DNA of 39,591 bases from NCBI GenBank assembly GCA_036266835.1, contig DATAXD010000021.1, forward strand, positions 1 through 39,591. The letters run 5' to 3'. This DNA comes from Galbitalea sp036266835 (GTDB lineage Bacteria > Actinomycetota > Actinomycetes > Actinomycetales > Microbacteriaceae). Of the stretch, positions 16,035-23,885 are shown one piece after another. The first letter of the stretch is position 1; each line of letters starts with the position of its first letter. The notes under the pieces were generated by a model, which did not search any database, was not told where the DNA came from, and saw only the letters and a program-made list of their open reading frames with translations. Both the position numbers and the translations under genes were made by a program.

Positions 16035-17510
16035 ATGTCAGCTCCTTTTTCGACCGCATCCGGTTCCGACGTCCGCGTGCGCTTCTGTCCGTCTCCGACG
16101 GGCACGCCGCACGTCGGGCTCATGCGCACCGCGCTCTTCAACTGGGCATATGCCCGCCACACGGGTGGCAAGCTAGTTTTTCGCCTCGAAGACACCGATG
16201 CAGAGCGCGATTCCGAGGAGAGCTTCCTGCAGCTGCTCGACGCCCTTCGCTGGTTGAAGATCGACTGGGACGAGGGAGTGGATGTCGGCGGACCGCAGGC
16301 GCCGTATCGGCAGTCGCAGCGCACCAGCATCTATCGCGACCTGATTGGGAGGCTCACTGCATCCGGGCATCTGTATGAGAGCTTCGCTACCGCCGACGAG
16401 ACCGAGGCCCGCAATGTGGCAAACGGCCGAGACCCGAAGCAGGGCTACGACAACTTCGAGCGCGAGCTGACGGATGCCGAGCGAGCGTCCTTCCGTGCGG
16501 AGGGTCGTTCGCCGGCGCTGCGACTTCGCGTGCCGGATACCGACCTGAGCTTCGATGATCTCGTGCGCGGTCCGATCACATTCCCCGCCGGCTCGTTTAC
16601 CGATTTCGTGGTGGTTCGACCGAACGGTGCCCCGCTTTACACGTTCGTCAACCCCGTCGACGACGCGCTGATGGGTGTCACGCATGTTCTTCGCGGCGAG
16701 GATCTCCTGCCGTCAACGCCGCGCCAGATCGCGCTGTATCACGCGCTCATCGAGATCGGGGTGACCACGTTCGTCCCGCGCTTCGGCCACCTTCCCTACG
16801 TCATGGGCGAGGGCAACAAGAAGCTCTCAAAGCGCGATCCGGCCTCGAACCTGTTTCACCACAGGGACCGCGGCTTCATCGCCGAGGGCCTCATCAACTA
16901 CCTCGCACTTCTCGGCTGGTCGCTGAGCGCCGATCGCGATGTGTTCTCGATCGATGAGATGGTGGCGGCCTTCGATGTCGCCAACGTCAATCCGAACCCG
17001 GCCAGGTTCGACCTGAAGAAGGCCGAGTCGATCAACGGAGACCACATCCGGATGCTGTCGGTGGCCGACCTCGCGGATCGCCTGGAGCCGTATCTGGGTA
17101 GCCTCGTGCAGACCGAAATTGATCGCGATCTGCTGCTCAAGGCGACCCCACTGGTGCAGGAGCGGATGCAGCTTCTCGGCGAGGCGCCCGCGCTGCTGTC
17201 GTTCCTGTTCCTGCCGGACGACGACATCCAGATCGACGAGGACGTGATGCCCGGCGCCCAGGCGGCACCGATTCTGGATGCCGCATCCGAGACCCTCGAT
17301 GCACTGGACGACTGGACCCACGACTCGATCGAGACCGCGCTACGTGCCGCCCTCATTGACGGCCTGGGCCTGAAGCCGCGTGATGCGTTCGGCGCTCTTC
17401 GCACGGCGATCTCGGGCAAGCGCGTTAGTCCTCCGCTGTTCGAATCCATGGAACTGCTCGGCCACGACTCCACGATGGAGAGGCTCGCGCAGCTGCGGTC
17501 ACGGCTGTGA
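16035..17510 (+). CDS. gltX: glutamyl-tRNA synthetase
   Basis: Class I aminoacyl-tRNA synthetase that charges tRNA-Glu. 491 residues. The HIGH-like signature is in RFCPSPTGTPHVGLMRTALF (His26) and the KMSKS-like loop is KLSKR at residues 263-267 (GEGNKKLSKRDP). The anticodon-binding helical domain occupies the last third. ATG 16035 is preceded by GGGAGG, and TAGAAT at 16020-16025 may be its -10. A tRNA-Glu gene lies at 28755 in the same window. It overlaps the next gene by 4 bp (GTGA). Confidence 0.97.
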   Translation: MSAPFSTASGSDVRVRFCPSPTGTPHVGLMRTALFNWAYARHTGGKLVFRLEDTDAERDSEESFLQLLDALRWLKIDWDEGVDVGGPQAPYRQSQRTSIYRDLIGRLTASGHLYESFATADETEARNVANGRDPKQGYDNFERELTDAERASFRAEGRSPALRLRVPDTDLSFDDLVRGPITFPAGSFTDFVVVRPNGAPLYTFVNPVDDALMGVTHVLRGEDLLPSTPRQIALYHALIEIGVTTFVPRFGHLPYVMGEGNKKLSKRDPASNLFHHRDRGFIAEGLINYLALLGWSLSADRDVFSIDEMVAAFDVANVNPNPARFDLKKAESINGDHIRMLSVADLADRLEPYLGSLVQTEIDRDLLLKATPLVQERMQLLGEAPALLSFLFLPDDDIQIDEDVMPGAQAAPILDAASETLDALDDWTHDSIETALRAALIDGLGLKPRDAFGALRTAISGKRVSPPLFESMELLGHDSTMERLAQLRSRL

Positions 17511-18172
17511 CCGGCAGCACCGAGTCACCGAAGCTCACCCCCGCCGAGCGCCGGCGTCGTCGGGCGAGGCGCGCCTGGATCCCGACCGGCATCGTCGCGG
17601 TTCTCATCGTCGCGGCCATCATCGTCGCGCTGGTGATCCAGCGGCAAGGTGACGATAAGACAATCGTGGAACAGGCGGGCGACTCCACGTTCGACAAGGC
17701 GGGTGTCGCCGAGATCGTGAGGACGGCGGATGTGCAGATCGATGTGCGCGGGTCGCAGAAGGCGTCGCCGTTGGCGCTTCCTGCCGATGGAGCGATCAAG
17801 CTCGGGCCATTCAGCAACATCGCGGCCGAGGTCGACCTCGTCGGTACTAGCGGTACCGAGCAGTTGTTCGTCGACTCGTTCACGGTAACGACGAAGGACG
17901 ACTACGTGTCTACGGTTACGACGCGCACGAAGGAGTACGACTACACCGACCTTCATTCCAAACTCGTCGAACTGAAGGTTGTCGGGATCTCGACGACCCA
18001 GATGGCGGCGTTCCTCAACGCGATGCCCGTCGGCGCCGGCGGACCGGATTCGTACTTCCAGCTCGACGTCGGTACCGGTACTTCGCTCGGCGTACCCACC
18101 GACGTCACGGTCAAATGCGCCGGTCCAGCCGGGTGCACGATCAGGACGACCACAACGCTTGCCCGGAAGTAA
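17507..18172 (+). CDS. single-pass membrane protein with extracytoplasmic domain, unknown
   Basis: 221 residues. A basic N-terminus (ERRRRRARRAW) precedes one membrane anchor, IPTGIVAVLIVAAIIVALVI, leaving about 170 residues outside, mostly beta-rich (DVQIDVRGSQ, FVDSFTVTTKDDYVSTVTTRT). A Cys pair near the C-terminus (VKCAGPAGC) may form a disulfide. No family recognised. Its GTG start overlaps the gltX stop, so it is translationally coupled to gltX, though a functional link is not evident. Confidence 0.8.
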   Translation: MTGSTESPKLTPAERRRRRARRAWIPTGIVAVLIVAAIIVALVIQRQGDDKTIVEQAGDSTFDKAGVAEIVRTADVQIDVRGSQKASPLALPADGAIKLGPFSNIAAEVDLVGTSGTEQLFVDSFTVTTKDDYVSTVTTRTKEYDYTDLHSKLVELKVVGISTTQMAAFLNAMPVGAGGPDSYFQLDVGTGTSLGVPTDVTVKCAGPAGCTIRTTTTLARK

Positions 18173-18196
18173 TCGCGCGATCGCTAGGCTCGCAGC

Positions 18197-18865
18197 GTGA
18201 GCGAAGTCGCATCCCTTGAGCAACGTGGGCCGCTGTTCATCCTGAATCTCGGCGACACCGAGAACCGTTTCAACTTCGACTCGATCGACCGTCTTCTGTC
18301 GCTGCTGGACCAGGTGGATGCCGCGCCCGGCGACAAGGCGTTGCTCACGGTTGCGTCGGGCAAATTCTGGTCGAACGGGCTCGACCTCGACTGGATGACC
18401 GCGAACGAGATCTCGCTCGCTGATCTCGTCGTCCGCGTTCAGGAGCTCTTCGCGCGCGTTCTCGAGGCGGCGTATCCGACCGTCGCCGTCATCCAGGGCC
18501 ACTGCTACGCCGCGGGCGGGATGCTCGCGCTCGCCCACGATGCGCGCTTCATGCGCGAGGACCGCGGGTTCATGTGTTTTCCGGAGGTCAACATCTGCAT
18601 GGTGTTTACACCCGGGATGGAGGCGCTGCTCCGGGCGAAGCTCTCACCGCAGACTGCTCATCAGGCGATGGTGCTGGGCCGTCGCTTCACGGGGCCCGAG
18701 GCTCTGGCGGCGGGAATGGTCGACGGCGCCCCGTCCGAATCCGACCTGCTGGATGCCTCGCGTGAGTACGCGAGGTCGCTCGTCGGCAAAGATCCGGACG
18801 TCATCGGAGCGATCAAGAAGCAGCTGTACGCATCCGCCCTGACGCTGCTCCGCGAGGCGCCCTGA
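18197..18865 (+). CDS. enoyl-CoA hydratase/isomerase-family protein
   Basis: Crotonase-fold protein, 222 residues, shorter than typical enoyl-CoA hydratases (about 255). The oxyanion-hole segments are KFWSNGLDLDWM and GHCYAAGGMLALAHDARFM; a single acidic residue, Glu in CFPEVNI, sits where the isomerase-type catalytic Glu is found, so delta3-delta2-enoyl-CoA isomerase is a better guess than hydratase. Start GTG 18197; TAGGCT at 18185-18190 lies exactly 6 nt upstream (leaderless pattern). Confidence 0.85.
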   Translation: MSEVASLEQRGPLFILNLGDTENRFNFDSIDRLLSLLDQVDAAPGDKALLTVASGKFWSNGLDLDWMTANEISLADLVVRVQELFARVLEAAYPTVAVIQGHCYAAGGMLALAHDARFMREDRGFMCFPEVNICMVFTPGMEALLRAKLSPQTAHQAMVLGRRFTGPEALAAGMVDGAPSESDLLDASREYARSLVGKDPDVIGAIKKQLYASALTLLREAP

Positions 18866-18872
18866 CGCTCGT

Positions 18873-18902
18873 TTGAGGGCGCGCCCGCGGGTAGGTTAGA
18901 GT
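18873..18902 (+). promoter_or_regulatory. likely promoter of tRNA-Gln
   Basis: TTGAGG at 18873-18878 and TAGAGT at 18897-18902 with 18 nt between, about 25 nt before the start of the tRNA. Pattern match only. Confidence 0.4.
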
Positions 18903-18933
18903 GGCTAGTCGGCCCGGCTTCGGCTTGGTCCAC

Positions 18934-19005
18934 TGGGGTATGGTGTAATTGGCAGCACGAAAGATTCTGATTCTTTTAGTCTTGGTTCGAGTCCAGGTAC
19001 CCCAG
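18934..19005 (+). tRNA. tRNA-Gln (anticodon CTG)
   Basis: Cloverleaf folds by hand: acceptor TGGGGTA (18934-18940) pairs with TACCCCA (18998-19004), discriminator G at 19005, and CCA encoded at 19006-19008. The anticodon stem AAAGA/TCTTT encloses loop TTCTGAT with anticodon CTG, reading the Gln codon CAG. The T arm has CTTGG, loop TTCGAGT and CCAGG. It is convergent with the peptidase E-like gene, whose stop begins 8 nt after the CCA. Confidence 0.95.
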
Positions 19006-19015
19006 CCATTCTGAG

Positions 19016-19699
19016 CTACTGAGCCGGTTGCCCGACGATCCGGATGTCGTCGCCTCTGACCACTATGGCCTCGCCGTCTCGTAGCGCCTGAAACGTCAGG
19101 CCGCGCTCCGTGAAGGAGCGAATGACGTTCTCCATTACTGCGGACTCTGGGTGGCCGGATCGATAGTGCGGCGCTATCGATTTGCCGAACAGGTCGAGGC
19201 CATCCCAAATGATTTCAGCCTCATAGCCCGCGGGAACGTCGTTCGGATCATCTGCGAATTCGATGCCAGCGAGGGTTGGGGTCGCAACGATTGCTCCCGC
19301 GCTGCATCCGGCATACACCAGGTCGCCGGTTTCGACCAGGTTAGCGGCGATGGCGTCGAATCCGGTGTAGCGCATCGCCCGCCGCAGCACGAAAGCATTG
19401 CCGCCCGCGGACCAGATCAACCCGTACCGGGAGAGCCTTGCTTCGAGCTCCCGTGGCTCGCCAAAGTAGTCGCGAAGGTCGAGCTCATCTGAGTCGATTC
19501 CCAGTCCGGCCAGAACCGCAGCATACGATTCGACATAGGCGGGCCGAAGGTCGGGCGCATAGACATCCGTCGCGTTCATGATGATGGCGGCTCGCGCTCG
19601 CGGCGCCACGAGATCCGCAAGCACCTCCGGCGCGCGGCCGAAGTTGTACGAGGACAGGTAGAGACTTTTCACGGCGCCACTACGAGTGCGATTGGCCAT
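19016..19699 (-). CDS. peptidase E-like (S51 family) protein
   Basis: Class I glutamine-amidotransferase-like serine hydrolase of family S51, which includes aspartyl dipeptidase and cyanophycinase. From ATG 19699 it has 227 residues. The nucleophile elbow GCSAGA places Ser133; an earlier glycine-rich motif WSAGGNAFVLRR and a later DGLDLFGKSIAPHY (likely catalytic His) fit the family. ATG 19699 overlaps the end of the tetR gene by 20 bp; GTG 19672, which makes the protein begin at KSLYLSSYNFG just after the repressor stop, is an equally reasonable start. Probably in one transcript with tetR. Confidence 0.82.
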   Translation of the reverse strand: MANRTRSGAVKSLYLSSYNFGRAPEVLADLVAPRARAAIIMNATDVYAPDLRPAYVESYAAVLAGLGIDSDELDLRDYFGEPRELEARLSRYGLIWSAGGNAFVLRRAMRYTGFDAIAANLVETGDLVYAGCSAGAIVATPTLAGIEFADDPNDVPAGYEAEIIWDGLDLFGKSIAPHYRSGHPESAVMENVIRSFTERGLTFQALRDGEAIVVRGDDIRIVGQPAQ

Positions 19700-20300
19700 A
19701 TCGCTGGAACAGCGGCCAGGCGATGTCGTCGACGATGGAACGGAGGCGCTCATCCGTCGCGGGCGCGAGGTTCATGATCATGTCGTGCCGCATGAGCTGG
19801 AACGGCAGCTCGAGGACATCCTGTGGGATTCGCTCGAGGTCGATCTCGCCGCGCTCGGCGGCGTGCAGAAAGATCGGGTGCGAGCGCATCGGTGTTCCGC
19901 CGATCACAGACAGGCGGATGTCTCGAGGAGCCAACCCGGCGCTGTCGTGAAGTCCCGCGAATGTCGCCGTCGTGATCGCGACGAAGCCGAGCCTGGCGTT
20001 GCTGACGTTGCGCAGCAGGATTCGCAGGTCCTCGCGCAGGCTGCCCGTGTCGGGCATGGCGACCGGATGCTGCTGGCCGTAGTAACGGATGGCCGCAAGC
20101 ACCAGGTCATCCTTGTTCGCCCATCGCCGATACAGCACAGCGACGCCTGTCTTTGCCCGGCTGGCAACCGACTCCATCGTGAGTTTGGCGAAGCCAACCT
20201 CCTCGAGCTCCGCCCACGCAGCGTCTAGCAGTGCTCTCTCAAGCTCGTCGCCCCGACGGCGCGCGCGCGGTTTTGCCAGTGCCGCATTCGGTCTTGTCAC
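19680..20300 (-). CDS. TetR-family transcriptional repressor
   Basis: 206 residues. The N-terminal helix-turn-helix is about residues 22-66 (AWAELEEVGFAKLTMESVAS, then TGVAVLYRRWANKDDLV); the rest is the ligand-binding/dimer domain. It is divergent from a DHA2 drug exporter, the classic arrangement for a repressor that controls the exporter and itself. Start GTG 20300: TATACT (20312-20307 on this strand) lies exactly 6 nt before it, so the mRNA is probably leaderless. Two similar inverted repeats in the intergenic region, one overlapping this -10, are its likely operators. Confidence 0.92.
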   Translation of the reverse strand: MTRPNAALAKPRARRRGDELERALLDAAWAELEEVGFAKLTMESVASRAKTGVAVLYRRWANKDDLVLAAIRYYGQQHPVAMPDTGSLREDLRILLRNVSNARLGFVAITTATFAGLHDSAGLAPRDIRLSVIGGTPMRSHPIFLHAAERGEIDLERIPQDVLELPFQLMRHDMIMNLAPATDERLRSIVDDIAWPLFQRYGQSHS

Positions 20301-20309
20301 CCCTCCAGT

Positions 20310-20333
20310 ATAAGAGACACTTGCATTCCTTAT
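20310..20333. promoter_or_regulatory. putative TetR operator 1
   Basis: ATAAGA-N12-CCTTAT, an inverted repeat with one mismatch, overlapping the -10 box (20307-20312) of the repressor gene. It has the same arm-spacer-arm geometry as the site at 20355 and agrees with it at 17 of 24 positions. Confidence 0.65.
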
Positions 20334-20349
20334 GCCCGTGACGTACCGT
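20321..20349 (+). promoter_or_regulatory. likely promoter of the drug exporter
   Basis: TTGCAT (20321-20326), 17 nt, then TACCGT (20344-20349). This would start transcription near 20356, inside operator 2. Pattern match only. Confidence 0.4.
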
Positions 20350-20354
20350 GAGAA

Positions 20355-20378
20355 ATAAGAAACGATTACAACTCTTAT
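20355..20378. promoter_or_regulatory. putative TetR operator 2
   Basis: ATAAGA-N12-TCTTAT, a perfect inverted repeat (7-bp arms if the flanking A and T are counted), 45 bp from operator 1 and just upstream of the exporter's ribosome-binding site. It would block transcription of the exporter when bound. Confidence 0.7.
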
Positions 20379-20393
20379 TGGAGCGTCAACACC

Positions 20394-21881
20394 ATGACGA
20401 ATGCGGCAGCGGTATCAAACAAGGTCGACCCGAAGGCTCTCAAGACGGCGCTCATCCTGATCGTCGGCGCTCTTGCCGTGGTGTTCGATACGACCATCGT
20501 CAGCGTCGCGCTGCACAAGCTGGCCGCCGACCTGCACGTGCCGGTCTCCACCATCCAGTGGGTGACGACCGGATACCTGCTTGCACTCGCCGTCGCGGTT
20601 CCACTCAGTATTTGGGCACTCGAGCGATTCGGCGGCAAGCGCGTCTGGATGTTCGCGCTGACCGTGTTCATGGTGGGATCGATCGGATCCTCGCTGGCCT
20701 GGAACGCGGACTCGCTCATCGCATGGCGAGTAGTTCAGGGTCTCGGCGGCGGGTTGATGCTGCCGGTCATGACGACGCTCGTCATCCAGGCGGCCTCCGG
20801 CAGGTCGCTCGGCAAGACAGTCACGTGGATCGCGCTGCCTGCTCTGCTCGGACCGATCCTCGGCCCGCTCGTCGGAGGCGCGATCATCACGGATTTCAGC
20901 TGGCGGTTCATCTTCTGGGTCAACGTGCCCTTCTGCGTGGTCGGCCTCATCCTCGCCGGGATCTATCTTGTGACGGACGCGAAGCCGGCGGTAAAACCTA
21001 AGCTGGATGTCTGGGGACTGGTGCTGCTCGCCCCGGGTGTTGCGCTGATCATCCTTGGGCTCTCCAACGCCGGAAGCGCGGACGGCTTCGAGCACGCCAA
21101 GGTACTCGTGCCGCTGATCATCGGTGTCGCATTCATGCTCGCCTTCACGATCTACGCGCTGCGCCGGATTAACCCGCTGGTCGACATCCGCCTGCTGGCG
21201 ACGCGCTCGGTGGGGTCGTCGTCGTCCGTTCTGTTTCTCTCGGGCTTCGCCCTCTATGGAGCGATGCTGCTGTTGCCGCTGTATTACCAGGAGGTCCGCG
21301 GCACGACGCCGCTCGTCGCTGGCCTCATGTTGGTGCCGCAAGGGGTTGGTGCCCTGATCAGCAGGCAGATCGCCGGTCCACTCACCGACAAGATCGGTGC
21401 TCGGCCGATCGCCGCGGTCGGCTTCCTGATTGTTGCGGCTGCCACCATCCCGTTCTGTTTTGCGGACCAGAACAGCAACGCCTGGCTGCTCGCGCTGTGG
21501 CTTGTCATCCGCGGCATCGGTCTCGGCGCCGTCACCCTGCCGGTCATGACCGCCTCCTACGTCGGGCTCGACCGATCGCAGATCGCGCACTCGAGCGTTC
21601 TGACGCGAACTGCCCAGCAGCTCGGAGGCTCTTTCGGAACCGCGGTTCTCGCGGTCATCCTTGAGCGCGCAATCAGCGCGGGCTCATCCACCGGGCTGAT
21701 CGACGGGTTCCATGTCGCGTTCTGGTGGGCGTCCGGATTCGCTCTGCTCGCCCTCGCGCTGTGCGTTTGGCTACCGGGCGGCAAGGGGGTGAGAGCCGCG
21801 GCGGATGCCGCTGCCGCGAAGGCCGCTGCAGCGGCGGCGACGCCGAAAACTCAGGCTGCTGGGGTCGCGGAGCGAAAATGA
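20394..21881 (+). CDS. MFS drug exporter, DHA2 (EmrB/QacA) type
   Basis: Proton-driven multidrug exporter in the inner membrane, 495 residues, with 14 likely membrane segments. DHA2 features: FDTTIVSVALHKLAADLHVP in the first helix and loop, PLSIWALERFGGKRVW (motif A), the motif C-like ALLGPILGPLVGGAI after helix 4. The C-terminus is a soluble Ala-rich tail (AAADAAAAKAAAAAATPK), unusual but common in GC-rich actinobacteria. TTGGAG at 20378-20383 is the ribosome-binding site. It is divergent from the TetR gene and very probably under its control. The substrate is unknown. Confidence 0.9.
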   Translation: MTNAAAVSNKVDPKALKTALILIVGALAVVFDTTIVSVALHKLAADLHVPVSTIQWVTTGYLLALAVAVPLSIWALERFGGKRVWMFALTVFMVGSIGSSLAWNADSLIAWRVVQGLGGGLMLPVMTTLVIQAASGRSLGKTVTWIALPALLGPILGPLVGGAIITDFSWRFIFWVNVPFCVVGLILAGIYLVTDAKPAVKPKLDVWGLVLLAPGVALIILGLSNAGSADGFEHAKVLVPLIIGVAFMLAFTIYALRRINPLVDIRLLATRSVGSSSSVLFLSGFALYGAMLLLPLYYQEVRGTTPLVAGLMLVPQGVGALISRQIAGPLTDKIGARPIAAVGFLIVAAATIPFCFADQNSNAWLLALWLVIRGIGLGAVTLPVMTASYVGLDRSQIAHSSVLTRTAQQLGGSFGTAVLAVILERAISAGSSTGLIDGFHVAFWWASGFALLALALCVWLPGGKGVRAAADAAAAKAAAAAATPKTQAAGVAERK

Positions 21882-21944
21882 GGGTTGAGTCGACCGTGAG
21901 CCTGAGTTTTCTCGCCTCACTCGGGTGCAACCGGCCCGGCTGAC

Positions 21945-22877
21945 CTACTTGCGCACGGTACCGGTCATGCCTGCCAGGCGGCCGACGACCGACGGTCTGG
22001 CGGCGAACCACAGCACCACCATCAGCACGACGGTTCCCGCGAAGATCGAGAATCCGATCCAGCTCAGGTCGTCACGCCCGGCATACATGTGGTTGAGGTT
22101 GCGCACCGCCCCGGTCGAGAGCACGAGAGTGACATGCACGATGATGAACGCGACGAAGTAGACCATCACGACCACGTGGATGCCGCGCGCGACCCGCACC
22201 GGGAAGACGCGGTCGAGGCTACGCAGACGGTGGGCGAGCCCCGGCATCATCCGGATGCCTGTGGCCAGCGCCAGCGGAGCCGCTAGGAACACGGTCACGA
22301 AGTAGCTGATCAGCTGAAGCGCGTTGTAGTTCGCCCACCCATCGTTCGTCGGCCAGTTCAGCGAGGCGTAACGAATGGCCGTCGTGACCGCGTTCGGGAA
22401 CACATCCCACCGTGTCGGAACAATGCGCGTCCACTGGTCAGTGCAGAAGATGAGCACGTAGAAGACCGCGCCGTTGAGGATCCACAGGACGTCGACGGCC
22501 AGGTGCAGCCAGGTGTTGACACCGATGCGAACCGGGCGAGTGGGCGTGCGGATGAGACCGTCGTTGCGCCGGATCCAGAACGCGGATGGCCGCTTCTTGC
22601 TGCGGACCTGCCATCCGGATTTCAGGATGAACAACAGGAAGAACGAATTGAGAACGTGCTGCCACTCGACGAACGCCGGAAACCCGGATGCAGTGGTGGC
22701 TGGCAGCGCAGAGTCGCCCGGGTAGGTCGCCATGAACGACTGCACGGCTGGCAGGTCGCGGACATTACGAGCGACAACCACGACGACCACCATCACGACC
22801 AGTGCAAAAGGTATCGCCCAGAAGAGAGCGCGCCAGCGACTCCGCGGCGCGCGCCCGTCGCGCGTGAGAGTCGTCAT
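21945..22877 (-). CDS. cytochrome b561-like membrane protein
   Basis: 310 residues with about six membrane segments. Candidate haem-ligating His residues sit in helices at EWQHVLN, TWLHLAVDV, RGIHVVV and FIIVHVTLVLS, as in the bacterial cytochrome b561 / hydrogenase b-subunit fold. Such proteins pass electrons between quinones and a partner dehydrogenase; no partner is adjacent here, and the molybdoenzyme operon at 3-4.6 kb is too distant to claim. It begins 12 nt after the stop of the metallo-beta-lactamase-fold gene, so the two are probably one operon. Confidence 0.83.
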   Translation of the reverse strand: MTTLTRDGRAPRSRWRALFWAIPFALVVMVVVVVVARNVRDLPAVQSFMATYPGDSALPATTASGFPAFVEWQHVLNSFFLLFILKSGWQVRSKKRPSAFWIRRNDGLIRTPTRPVRIGVNTWLHLAVDVLWILNGAVFYVLIFCTDQWTRIVPTRWDVFPNAVTTAIRYASLNWPTNDGWANYNALQLISYFVTVFLAAPLALATGIRMMPGLAHRLRSLDRVFPVRVARGIHVVVMVYFVAFIIVHVTLVLSTGAVRNLNHMYAGRDDLSWIGFSIFAGTVVLMVVLWFAARPSVVGRLAGMTGTVRK

Positions 22878-22889
22878 CCGAGGCGGGGA

Positions 22890-23525
22890 CTAAATGTCGA
22901 TGAACTCGCCGACGGCGAGCGGCACGAATTCGCCGCCGTTCTGTTCAGTCGTCGACGTGATGCGCGCGCCCGCCATCTGATTGCCGACGACCGAGTTGAT
23001 CATGTCGTGCGTCGCGAAGCTGCGTTTGGGCTTGGCCGCGAGCACGTAATCCATGACTTCGCCGATCTTCAGCCAGGGCGCGCTGGCCGGCACGCCGAGC
23101 AGGCCAACGCCAATGGGGCCGAGCGTGAACGAGTCGCCTGGGTAAAAGACCGAGCCGTTGATGAGTACTCCGACGTTGTCGACGATCGGGATGGTCGAGT
23201 GGATCTGCGCGTGCTTCTCGCCGAAGAACTCGAGCGTGAATGGGTCGACCTCGATCTTGTCTCCGGCCTTGACCACCGTGATATCGAAGTCGGATGCGGC
23301 TGCCGCAACGCCCACTGGTCCGAAGAACCGCACATCCGCGCTGTTGTCCTTGAAACGCTGGAGGTGCTCGGGCGTCCAGTGGTCGGCATGCTCGTGGGTG
23401 ATCACAACGGCGACGACATTCGTGGAGTCTGGCAGAGGCAGCGTGAACGAGCCCGGATCGACCACGAGCTTCTTGTCGGCGATGGATGCCACGAAACAGG
23501 CGTGCTCGTACTTGGTAATGCGCAT
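22890..23525 (-). CDS. metallo-beta-lactamase-fold hydrolase
   Basis: 211 residues. The zinc-binding motif THEHADHW is at residues 43-50 (His44, His46, Asp48, His49), with further likely ligands in the AQIHSTIP segment, YPGDSF and FATHD. It resembles the compact UlaG-like group of MBL-fold proteins; the substrate is unknown. TAGGCT (23537-23532) lies exactly 6 nt before the ATG, pointing to a leaderless transcript. It leads an operon with a cytochrome b561-like gene and is divergent from the CsoR-like gene. Confidence 0.85.
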   Translation of the reverse strand: MRITKYEHACFVASIADKKLVVDPGSFTLPLPDSTNVVAVVITHEHADHWTPEHLQRFKDNSADVRFFGPVGVAAAASDFDITVVKAGDKIEVDPFTLEFFGEKHAQIHSTIPIVDNVGVLINGSVFYPGDSFTLGPIGVGLLGVPASAPWLKIGEVMDYVLAAKPKRSFATHDMINSVVGNQMAGARITSTTEQNGGEFVPLAVGEFIDI

Positions 23526-23577
23526 GATTCGAGCCTAGCGCCGCCGCGGAGCGGGCATATCCCTGCTCTGCGCAGTG

Positions 23578-23594
23578 ATACCCCTAGGGGGTAT
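23578..23594. promoter_or_regulatory. CsoR-type operator
   Basis: ATACCCCTAGGGGGTAT, a near-perfect inverted repeat with a G-tract centred on TA, the classic recognition site of the CsoR/RcnR family. It overlaps the proposed -10 box TATTGT (23592-23597), which itself lies exactly 6 nt before the csoR-like ATG, so binding would directly block the promoter. Confidence 0.85.
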
Positions 23595-23603
23595 TGTGGA
23601 CGG

Positions 23604-23885
23604 ATGATCGCGGACATCAAGAAGCGCGCGCTGCATCGCAGCCGCATCCTGCAGGGGCAACTACGCGGGCTCGAAAAAATGATCGACAACGAGGACTATT
23701 GTGTCGACATCGTCACCCAGTCGCTCGCCGTGCAGAAGTCACTGCGCAGCCTCAACAAGCTGATTGTGGAGAATCACCTGCGCACCCACGTCACCGATAT
23801 GTTCGAAGCAGGAGGTGACGAACGCGAGGCGGCCGTCGCCGAGCTGCTGACCGTCTTCGAGCTGACGAACAACAGGGGACAGTGA
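23604..23885 (+). CDS. CsoR/RcnR-family metal-responsive repressor (Cys-His-His ligand set)
   Basis: 93 residues, all-helical DUF156 family. Ligand positions equivalent to the CsoR Cys-His-Cys are Cys33 (EDYCVDIV), His58 and His62 (ENHLRTHV): the third ligand is His, as in RcnR-type sensors, not Cys as in the well-studied copper sensors. Apo-protein should bind the operator at 23578 and release it on metal binding. The start ATG 23604 is far inside a longer open frame but is fixed by the operator/-10 and by the family N-terminus. Its TGA overlaps the ATG of the metal ATPase. Confidence 0.9.
   Translation: MIADIKKRALHRSRILQGQLRGLEKMIDNEDYCVDIVTQSLAVQKSLRSLNKLIVENHLRTHVTDMFEAGGDEREAAVAELLTVFELTNNRGQ

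Noticed and set aside
20415..21590. 391-residue open frame antisense to the drug exporter
   Set aside because: Composition is Arg/Asp/Gln/His-rich with no domain; it mirrors the codon bias of the membrane protein on the plus strand, which has clear homology and a ribosome-binding site.
22503..23603. Long N-terminal extension in frame with the CsoR-like gene
   Set aside because: It would run antisense through two well-supported genes; the operator, -10 box and family N-terminus fix the start at 23604.
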